NCBI RefSeq assembly: GCF_001039355.2
Contig: NW_019775913.1
Span: 111,840 to 175,839, forward strand
From: Lingula anatina
Taxonomy: Eukaryota > Brachiopoda > Lingulata > Lingulida > Lingulidae
Direction: 5' to 3'
Length of the DNA: 64,000 nucleotides
The notes under the pieces are model-generated. The model had not been told where the DNA came from. It made no database searches and saw only the letters and a list, made by a program, of their open reading frames with translations. Made by a program: the position numbers and the translations under genes. Of this stretch, positions 52,001-63,700 are shown one piece after another; position 1 is the first letter of the stretch, and every line of letters starts with the position of its first letter.

Positions 52001-55000
52001 CTTTAACAACACGGGACACTCCCTGGGATGGTTTGCTATCTGGATTTTCCAGGTGACTTGAAAATGATTATTTTTATGTTAAAGTAATGAATTTTCAACT
52101 CCAAAGCAAAATAAATGAGAAAGTTGTCAAAGGAATAAATAAAAATGAGTGTTTCTTTTAAAGGATTTCAATGTAATATGTAAGTTCGAATGTCAATTTT
52201 ATTTTGAGATATTTTTCGATAATGTGGTATTTTTTAACTAAGTACGTTGCCAAAATAGAATTTATTTTCAGTTGGTTTTAATTCATCTGTTCTAGAATGC
52301 AGTTAATGGATTTCGGTTTGGAGTGTAAGAATTTAATGAATTTCATAATGGAACGAAATAAATTATTATAATGTTTCAGTTGAGCTTGAATATTAAAAAA
52401 GAAAGTTCAGTGTATCATAAGTGAATGTCATGTATTGTAGGACATGTTTCCTATGGAAGGCGGAGGCTGTGGCAGCAACACTCCTGTACAAGCTGTCTTT
52501 GATGGTAAGGATGAACCTGGATTACAGTTCTCCAAAATTTGGAATAAGAAAAAAATGGAGGGTTGAACTTTTAGGAAGAATGTTTTTGAATTTGTCTCCG
52601 TTGGTAATGTGTAGCAAATCACTTGTACCCTAAATTTTAACAATTTTATCACTGTCAACCAGAAAACTCATATAACAAACTTAAGCAGAAATGTGATTTT
52701 TTTTTTCAACTATCTGCAGATTTCCGTCTTTATGGGAGTCACAAATATCATTGGCCTAGGTGTTCTTCTGGACCCCATGCCATATTTTGAGACTTTTTCA
52801 CTAAATGACAGTCTCTGCCCTGTACGATAGTTTATTAATTTGTTATTATTTATTTGAAGAGCACATACCTCTGTGGTAATTTTGATAGCTCATTATTTTC
52901 ATTTTCTCTTTCTCCAGGTCTCGTGTCTTGGCACAACGAGAAGGGATCTGAATGGGTGAATGGCGGCGCCCTGGTGTTCAACAACTTTGTTATGGTGGAC
53001 AACGAGAAAGCTGGGATAGAGATGAAGAAAGTGATGAACGCACACCTGTGGAGCGAGACCCGAGGTGCCATGATCAACAACAGCTTGATTGTAGGACACA
53101 CTTCACTAACCAGCGCCTGTACTAATGTGGGGATTATACTGCCATTTTCACCAGGTATATATTTATTTATTTATTTATGTTTTATTTTATTTTATTTTAT
53201 TTTATTTTATTTTATTTTATTTTATTTTATGTGATGGATGCACTAGGTTAATCTGGTTAAAATGCACACATCTGATAATTAATACAACAATGTGGAAAAG
53301 TTAATCAGTATACTAAATTCTATTAAATATGACTAAAACTAACATAGAACCTGAATATATGGTGTACTTACATATTTATAATTTTAAAACATAAATTTTA
53401 TAAATGAATATTCCCTCCCCAGGTCTGCTGGTCTACAATACACGCTTCATCAACTTTGACAGCAGCTGTGTCGCGTTTGGGGTGACCTCTATAGATGGCA
53501 CGTGTTCAGTGCTCTGTGGAGGCTGGGAGTACAGGCTAAAGAACCTTGACTTTGTTAACTCGCCTAATAAGGTGAAGTGGCGTTGGGAGCACGAGGGCGT
53601 GCTGCATGATACTGACGGCACATTTTGTGGTGAGTAGCGCATTGTTGTCCTAGGCAAGTGTTTTAACTGTAACTTTGGTGGTATTCATTTGGTAATGTAA
53701 GATCAGTCTTTTCAGATTAGATTTTACTGAAGAAATGCCCGGGGTACAGACAGTGTGATATTTGAGACCAGTGGCATAAAGAGAATGGAGAATATATTTT
53801 ATATTTTTGACACAAGTTTGAATATTGTTACTTCAGGAACTACTGGCTGTAAAGTCGTACCTTACAACCCAACGATTGACACCTCGCGTTGTGTTGATGA
53901 CAATGATATGAGTGTAGGTATGCGTGGTGTCGTCTGTGAGCCAACTGTAAAGTTCCACAGATTTGCCTTCAATGGCGCAGTGCCTCGCTCGCTGGAAGGA
54001 AAGGACGTGCTGCTCATAAACAGCCATGGCGTCTCCCATGTGCCATACATGTATGTGTTATGCTTATTTAGTATTTTGCTTACAGTCTACTATTGTTTTC
54101 CTGTTAGCTTTATATTGGTATCAAAATAAAAATAGTTTCTAAAGAAATTGAAGGATTTTTCACACATAAGGCAAGGTATTTTGGCCCTTTATCAAAAGGC
54201 GTAGTCGGCATATTGGTCATGTGATCAAAGCCCCTTGGCGAAGGGTCAAAACATGCCACCTATCAGGTAAACAACATGATAAGCCTCTTTGGAACCAATT
54301 GACTTTTTAAATGTCACTACATGAAAGACAATTAAAGCCTATTTTACAATACCTTGTTCAACATCTATCCTGTTCCAACATCTCTGTTTTAGGAAGAAGC
54401 GTCTGACTCACAAACCTGGGTGGATGATGATGGTAGAAGATGCTGCCAACTATAGGTTTATATTTGACAAGGAAGACCACCTGACCAATATCACTTACAG
54501 TGGAGTTTTCTATGGATTTGAGGTATATATGGTTTACACTGTTCAGAGGCAGATTGAGGCCATCTGCTGGGTCTTCCAGAAGATTTTCAAGTTTACATTG
54601 ATGAGTATCTAATTTTTTTTTTCTGTCCGAAGACAGTCAAAAATGGAGGATGGATCAGCAAAGATGATTTGGAAGACTGTCATAAAATATCTCTGGATCG
54701 GCCCTGCTGTTTTTATTTCAACATCAAAGCACAAAATGTTTCTAGACCAGTGGCGGTGGGTTAAACTTTACAACTGATATGACAGGATGGTTTCTCTATT
54801 CTTATTTAAGAAAGTAGCCGATAATAATGATCAATATCAGTTTTTAATTCAGTATCAGTTCAGAAGCATGCCTTATGTATATCATCTGTTAAAAAGAGCC
54901 ATAGGGGTTGCAACAGGAGGATTGTTTCTTTTTTTCTCTGTTCAAGACAATTGATGATAATAATGATCACTTTTAACCCTCTTTCCTGCTGATTTTGTTC

Positions 55001-58000
55001 ATGTCTTATTGTTCTGTATAAACTCAAACACTCAGAAGTATCAATTAAGGACAAACAAGAATGATGTACGATGGTCACATTAATCGTAAGATCCCTCTGA
55101 AAAAAGAACTGATGGAATTTAGTAGATTACATTAAGTAATGCGGATAAATATAACATTTAAGTAATGCTTAAGTCTGACAAAAATATTTAACCGTCTTTA
55201 TTTCAGCCTAATGACTATGTGATCATGTCCCACAACCTGACCCAGCAGCCGGACAGGTTTTCCATTCTGTCCGCCACCAAGACCATTGCGGAGAGCACGG
55301 CGGCCAGTCTGGACCCATCCGTGCATGAAAGTGGGGACTATCATTTCGATGTGAACAATAAGGAGGTCTTCTTTTTGAGTAAGCTACTTACGTATGAAAT
55401 AATTATATTGAATAAACTGAGATAAGCAGATTTTTTTGCGATGAATTTTGATAATGCCGATGTGCTTTATCTGTTACGCTGTTCATGGTGCCAAGGATTT
55501 CTGTTTGCTAACAATTTTGTAATAATTACTCTTGTCATGATATGTACATATGACAGAAAAGCACGGGTTTATAAAAATGATATAACAATTTATTTATTGT
55601 GTTTGTTTCAGTCAAAGGCTCTCCCAACATCGCATGGAACAACATAGGGGTCAATTTCCGTGTGTATCGCTGTTTCTTTGCTGACTGTATTCCGCCCCCT
55701 GACCCCAACACAATCCCCCCTGCCCGCGAGCGCCCCAGTGTGTTCCAGCCCTGGTCTGAGGGCGCCACCTGGGGGTCAGCACAGGAGGACGATGGCTTTG
55801 GTTAGTATACAGTGTGTGTGTGTGTGTGTGGAGAGAGAGGGAGAGAGAGGGGTAGTTTATTTTGAATTTTCTTGATATGAAGTAATGATTTTAAAGGTAC
55901 TGTGAATAGTTTGGATAAAAATAAATTCAATCTTTGAAAATATTTATGTTTTTTATCTTATTGAGAATTTAATAACTTCATACCAAGGATCTTATGGACA
56001 AAATCATATAGATAGCTGTTTATTGTGTATTGTTTTTGTTGCTAGGCAACATGTTCTGGGTGACACAGCTTCAGGCACAGGGTGTTAGAAAGAAAAGAAG
56101 TACAGCGCAGCCTCCAGATGGCAGTAATATCAAGATCAGCGGCGGTAAGTTCGTGTTATATGTTGAAGTTTATTAAAATTAAATCTTTATTTTGTATGGA
56201 GTAAAAGTAAATATTTATTTGCAAACAATTATTTTGTTGAGAAACCTTTAATAGGTTGAAATTTTGAATGTTCAAAAAGAGCATACCACATTTTAGTGGG
56301 AAGAGACTTTGCATGACTATTAACATTTAATATATTTATGAAAAAAATTTAGAAGGAAAGTAAATCATTTCTTATTCTCATTATATGAAACATTATGAAA
56401 AACCTCTTTCAATGTATTGCAAACAATTATTTTTCCTAAATTGAAGCAAGTTAAATCAATTCTGTACTAAGTACTAAGTAGTAATTTATAGGAAGATTAT
56501 GACAAAATGTGACATTTATACTTCAGGTAACTGGATAGTGGCAGATACAGACCTCCCGATAATGGAGAGATTGTACATCTATGGAGTTCTAGAGCTGGAT
56601 CACAACGTAAACGCAGCCACAGGCACCTACCACAACTTTGTCATCAACGCCACCTATATCTTTATACAGGTATTTAAAGCTCACTTATAAGAGAATTGTA
56701 AATTGTTTTTATACCAGACATGAAGCTAATCTCCAATGAGACACATGGTAATAAAAATTATTATCATGCCTGAAGTAAAAGATTTAATTGATTGAGTAAT
56801 TTATATAGTTATTTATATAATAGTTCAGTCAGTTTTCAGGGTGTATATCTGATAGATTTTGTTTTATGAAGTATTCTCCTTTGATTCTGGGGCTGTATAT
56901 CTGATAGGTTTTGCTTTACAAAGTGTTAATTTTTGGTTTCCAGGGTGGTCGTCTTATCATTGGCTGGGAGGACAGCCCATTCCTGGGCAGTGCACAGTTA
57001 GTGCTGCGGGGACATCACCACACCCCGGACATGCCGCTGCCCAACGGACCCAACATGGGTGCCAAGGTCATAGGTGAGAAAACAACGCTTTCAGATGTGT
57101 GGCATTTTTTTGAGAGAGTTTCATACCCATAGGAGCAACGTGTGTGATTATTGATAGAATTATAGATATGAAATGATAATTTAGGATGTCTTACTTTCAT
57201 ATTTTCATAGTGATTTCAGTTGTTCAGATCTTCTGTCCTGAATGATCAGGGATGCACCTTTTCCCTGGCCCTCTTCTATTCTCATCTTTTGCTACGATCT
57301 TTATCTTCAACTTGCTGCCATACCTCCCTTCAAGGCAGGTCAAGCTTGACTTGAAGGGAAGTACATGTACTTTCATATTTTCACGTTATTAATAAAATGT
57401 TCCTATAGCCCCCTTTACACTGGGCGATGCCCTGCCTTTGCGAAGCATGAAACTGGCATTGCTGTGGTCGTAAAGAAGGAGACACGGGCATTGCTTTAGT
57501 TGCAAAATGAATGCTCAGTGATTGTCCAGTTGTCAGCACATAATGTTTTTTGACTCTCAAAAGGGACCGTATTACTGGATGCAGAAAGGACACCATGCAG
57601 TGAAAAAGGCCTTATCCCATAATTAAAAGTAATTTCTTTGTCATTATGGTTTTAGGTGTGTTTGGAGGGCTGGACCTTCACGGCAAGGACAGGTCAGTGG
57701 TTTGGACACAGCTGTCCCAGACGGCCAACCCTGGGGACAACTCCATCACCGTGAAGGCCACTGTAGACTGGGAGATCGGGGATGAGATTGTGGTGGCACC
57801 TACCACTTACACCTCTTGGACGACGGAGACTTTCAGAATTACTGCTGTCAGTGGAAACGTGATTACCCTCAATGATTCTTTGGTGTATAAACATGAAGGT
57901 AAGTGTGCAGGATAGAAATTTCTACTGATTTATATAAAAACAAAGTTCATTTTGGATTGATTTGCATAGATCCTTGGTGAAGATGATTGATATAATATGT

Positions 58001-60421
58001 AGCTTCCCTGCTGACTTGTAAAGCAGTTTGTGGTTCTGCAAAATGAACTTTCTTTGAACATAAGATCCACTGAAATTATATGGACTTTGGGGCAATTCTG
58101 ATAGTAAATGGGAACAAATTATAATGGGTGATAATCTTTGTTTTTGTTTGCAAATTTGCATGATGATTTATTGAATTAAATATTTATCACTTTCCTTATT
58201 TTTCCCCCATCTTATTTTAGCATTTAGTGAGACGCTAGCCAATGGCGTTACGTACGAGATCGCTGCCGAGGTTGGTCTGCTGTCCAGAAACATCAAGATC
58301 ATTGGTGCCACCTATGACAATCTCTATGTAGAATCGTTTGGTGCCAGGTTAATAGTTGGTCGCTTCATACAGTCAGGGACAGAGTATAGAGGTATGAACT
58401 ATATGTTATACAAGTAAAATGGTATTAAGACTCCGTTCACATGGAAAGTCTATTTTCTAAAAATCTATTTTCTATTTGCGGTATCTTGTAATCACGGTCT
58501 CTGTGCCCTGTATATCCCGAGAATTAATTACAACTTTGGAAGTAACTGGCTCGCGCCGCCAGTAATTACGCCGCGGGATATTCAGGGCACAGGGACCGTG
58601 ATTACAAGATACCGCGAATAGAAAATAGATTTTTAGAAAATAGACTTGTCATGTGAACGGGGCCTAATAGTATGTTGTACAAGTCTATGAATATCATAAA
58701 TGTGATTGTTTTGACATAATGAAATCCATGAAATTATGTTTTTATTTTTTATTTGTTTTTTCATCTTTCAAGCTATATTGGGCCTGTGTCTACCTCTCTG
58801 CATGGAAGATTTCTTTACTAAACCAATTTGTTGCTTTTTCCCCAGGTTATGCTCGCATTTCCAACGTAGAATTCTACCACAGTGGTCAGGAAGGATGGAT
58901 GGAGCCATGGGACCCGCGCTATTCCATAGCATGGGTTAATGCAGGCTCCAGCGACAACATGAAACCCTCCTACTTGAAGAAAAGTACCTTCAATGAGAAC
59001 TTTTCTCCAGCCATTGGAGTGTTTGATACCAGTAACATCACTGTGACTGGCAATGTTGTCTACAGAACTGTCGGGGCAGGTAAGAGTGATCAAATATAAT
59101 CATTTAATTAGTACCACCGGTACACTGGCGGTACTCATGGTTTTAGTCCCGATCAGTCTCGTACAGCTCAGCCGGCTCCACAGGATGGCGTGGGATACAA
59201 GTCACCGTTACCGCTTCTCCTCCTAGACCTGGGTCCCCATCTCCTGGATTTAGGTCACATATTATCTCAACTTGATCTCCTGATTTTTTTGTCTCAGTCG
59301 GTGCATTGGCCTGGGTGTGACGCGTGTTGAAACGCACCCTTGTCAAAATTTTTGAAAATTCAATGCTAAATATCTCCCAAACCGAAGGAATTATGGGAAA
59401 AATTTCTACAGATGGCTGACCATAAGTTATACGTGGAGATTTCAAATATGCCCTTGGATTTGACCTTTGACCTTTATTTCAAGGTCAAATTGGCCAAAAT
59501 TTTCTAAAAAAGGGATATTTTTGCGAAAATTTTTTTAATTTCTGCCCTTTTTCAGAAACTACACAGATCTAACCTACTATATTATGGGCAGGTTTTACCC
59601 TTAAGGTCATCTTTCATCTTCTTGAGTTTGGGGTAAATCAGTGCATTTTCACGGGAGTAGCGGCTAGTAGATGCCGAATCTGAAAACTCTCTCTAATTTT
59701 GGAATCGTAAATGCTAGAGATCTCTTGTTTTTTGCATTTTGTAAAGCTTGTCAAGCACAACACTGAAGTTGGTGTTTTTTTTTGTTTTTGTTTTTGATAG
59801 GGCTAAGGCGTTGCACTTTTTCAAAAAGTTCAACAAAGGATATTCAGTAGTGAAAGTCAAATGTGAAATACTCCAAAATTAGCAGAGATATGCCCATATT
59901 TACTGTTGAACTTGAATAGGAAGTCATATACTGGTAATCTAACTGTGACCTTGAAATTGACCTTTGTCCTACTTTTCATGATGAACTGCACTTTGCAAGT
60001 TTTCTGATCTTTATATCTCCAAAACTGGCACAGATACGCCCATAATTACTATTAAACTTGACAAGGAAGTTATATACTGGCAATCTTACTGTGACCTTGA
60101 AATTGTCCTATTTTTTATGATGAACAGAACTTTGCAAATATTCCAGCCCTTATATCTCCAAAACTGTGACCAAATCTTACTGTGACCTTGAAATTGACCT
60201 ATTTTTTATGATGAAAAGAACTTTGCAAATATTCCAGCCCTTATATCTCCAAAACTGGCAACGATACACCCATAGTAACTATTGACCTTGAATAGGAAGT
60301 CATATACTTTGACCAATTTTTTTACCATGAACTGAACTTTGCATATTTTCTTGCCTCTGATCAATGTTAGGAAAGACAGGTCAATTGGAAAATCACCTTG
60401 GTTTGACCAGTTTTACAGTTT

Positions 60422-60463
<42 letters not shown>

Positions 60464-60757
60464 CATTTTTTTGAGAACTCTCTTTTTTTTTTTTATAGAG
60501 ATCAAGCAAAAGACTGGGGGGGGGTCCCCNNNNNNNNNNNNNNNNNNNNNNNNNNNNNNNNNNNNNNNNNNNNNNNNNNNNNNNNNNNNNNNNNNNNNNN
60601 NNNNNNNNNNNNNNNNNNNNNNNNNNNNNNNNNNNNNNNNNNNNNNNNNNNNNNNNNNNNNNNNNNNNNNNNNNNNNNNNNNNNNNNNNNNNNNNNNNNN
60701 NNNNNNNNNNNNNNNNNNNNNNNNNNNNNNNNNNNNNNNNNNNNNNNNNNNNNNNNN

Positions 60758-60788
<31 letters not shown>

Positions 60789-63700
60789 ATTTTTTGCATA
60801 TTTTGAGAACTCTCGTTTATTGCATTTTATAGAGATCAAGCACAAGACTGGTGGTGGTGTCCCCTTTTTTGCGCTTACTCTATCCAAATGCGCTTACTCC
60901 AGCTGGTGGCACAATATCTGGAGGCGCTATCGCCTCTCTGATCCTCTAGTTTTTTTTTATTCTAGAGTTTTAAAACTGATGCTCATGGGTCAAAATTGCA
61001 AAAGTTTTTTTCCAAAGAGCTTTTAGCCATTATCACTTTGATGAGTTATATTGATGAAGTAATACCTCCTACATTAAAAAATGTATAATAATATAAATTG
61101 ATATAATTTTTTTCTGATTAATTTTCAAAAGGTTTTTGCCCTCCATATTAATTTCTCGCCCCCGTCTGATTTTATTATCTTCCCTTAATTTTTAAAAAAT
61201 CAAGATGTAATTATGAAATGTTGCATAATTGCAGGAATCGTGGTACAAGGATCAGAAAATGTTTTGCGGGACAACCTGGTGGTCAAAGCCATTAACCAGG
61301 ACAAGTGGCTGAACACAGGTCAAGCACAGGTCATGATTTATGAAGGGGGAATTGAAGTCGATATGGCAGAAAAAGTAGTTGTCACTGGCAACCATGTTGC
61401 TGGGGCGGAGAGAACGGCCTTCAAAATACGAGGTGAGAGGCATAAATTGGTGTTTTTTTGATGTGCAGGTACATTTTGAAGGAAATGCCTGAAAAGTTTG
61501 CTTTGAAATTTTAGTGAAATTCTTTTTAAAATATTCTGCCTTAATGTTAGAAAAACCTCACCCAATATTTCTATATTAATATCAAATGCTCACAAAATGT
61601 GCTCTTAGACATACATCTTGAATCAAGAATTTTGATGATTAATTGCTAACAAAACACTGTTCAGATAAAAATTATTAATTCATAAATATTTTCACATCAC
61701 TTGAGTAATTCTTGTACTTCTCATCATCATTGCACCTTACAAAGAATTTACCATTATTCAGGCGAGACCTGTCCTCACCAAGAAAATGGCGTTGAACCTT
61801 TTGCTGGCAACGTTGCCCACTCTGCACTGCTGGGCGTTGACGTCTTCTACCTGACCCAAACCTGCTCAGATGTTGACTGCGTCAAAATCTCAAACTTTTT
61901 CATCTACAAGGCATGGGACTTTGGGGTCTATCACCAAACAGCATGTGATATTGAAGCATCAGGTATGAACGTGGCAAATATTTAGATATGAAAGTCTTCC
62001 ATTTATTAATTTATATAATTATTCATTATTTACATCCGTTTATTTTATTTAATTTTCTTTTTATTTTACTAGCCTTATGCATTCTATATTCATATTGCAT
62101 TGTAATGTGTACTGAGCATAATTGGATTTTAGACTCTAAAGTAAATGTTTTTATTATTTTTTTAATTGTATTTGTACCATAAATGCAAAGATTGATAATT
62201 TACCAATCTTTTTTAAATTTCATCACTGTTTTTATTGACTTTATCATGCAGGATTGGTGATTGTGGACAGTTCCTTTGGGTTCTTCCCTCTGGTTATAAC
62301 TCCCAGTGCTACTGGCCACGCCTACAAGTTCCACTACGCCAATCTGAGCAATTCCACCTTTGTGGGCAATAGTCCCGTGTTCGACTGCAATGACAAGATG
62401 GACAGCAGCGACCTGAACGTAGGTTTCACTGGCAACAGTCGCAGTATAGGACAGAGCAAGGGCTCGGGGACCATGAGTACCGTAGGTAAGTAGGTGGATT
62501 CTGGACGGATTCTTTGTGATGTAAAATTATGTCTTTGGTTATCATTAAGTTCATACTTGACAGTTTACTTAAAAGCTTTGTAAATATACTGAGGTACATT
62601 TTTTACTTGAAGTTTCTTCTCATTGTTATTTGTACAGTGTGTATCTTGTATTTTTAGGAAGGGACAAATATTGTTATTTTGTAGTGTGTAGGGTGGAAAC
62701 CTATCTGAACTTAATTTTGTGTTTTTGCATAGGAGTCAGTTGGCCTGGTTTTTATTCTGGAGCTAATAATGCACCGGGAAAACCGTTTGCTGGAATAATG
62801 ACCTATCCCGCCATTGCTGGGGTCCTGAATATGAAAGGTTGGTTCTGATTTTTCAACTCGAGAAGAATTATATTCAACCATTTTGTTTTTTTGCACAGGT
62901 GTCAGTTGGCCTGGGTTTTATTCTGGGAATAATATGGCTCCTGGAAAACCATTTGCAGGAATAAAGACATATCCTGCAATTGCTGGAGTCTTGAATATGA
63001 AAGGTTGGTTTTTGAGTGCTGAGTTTGACACAATAAGTCTGACACATCAAAGATGCAACTTCAGTCATTGTATTATTGTGTCTTATCAAGTAGTCCACTG
63101 AAAACTGGAGACTTCTTTAGATGATTTAGGAGTGAAACCTTTTTTAAACAGTGTCAAAATATGTTGTGTTTTATTATATTTGAAAAATGTTCATCTGAAA
63201 GAGCAGTGCGTCCACATAATTCATCTGTGTCTTAGAAGTGTTTTATAAGTGTCTTGAACGCCATTAATTCCAGGCAACCATTTTGCCCACTACAAGTCAG
63301 TGTGTACGTCCAAGAGAAGCTTTGCAGTGGGAGACAACCCTGGAAACGCTGACGCCTTGCACCCCATCAGTGCCTCTGGCACCTCCTTTGAGGATGTTGA
63401 AGAAGACAGCAAAGTTTTTATCCATAGATCAAATTTGGGGTTAGTGTTATGGGTTTTATTTTATTTTGTATTTTTATATGAACTATTTCTGGCAGATTCA
63501 TTCTTATATACATATAATTACATTTTATAAACATTGAAATTTTTTCCATTGAATTTAATGATTATCTGTGAAAGAGCTGTAACATGCCAAAGCATAAGAC
63601 TTGTATTTTGCAAATTCATAAACAGTTGTCTTCTTGACATTTAAGTCCATTTTTCTCAAAACATTTAAAACTGCAGCTTTTTAATTTGATGAACATTCTT

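Noticed and set aside
59143-59445. 100-codon open frame on - in a PKHD1L1 intron (GDGDPGLGGEAVTVTC region)
   Set aside because: More balanced composition than neighbours and perhaps a repeat fragment, but no recognisable domain and no start context; not enough to call a gene.
60339-60887. Open frames across the second N gap
   Set aside because: Poly-Phe/poly-Lys from homopolymers joined by Ns.
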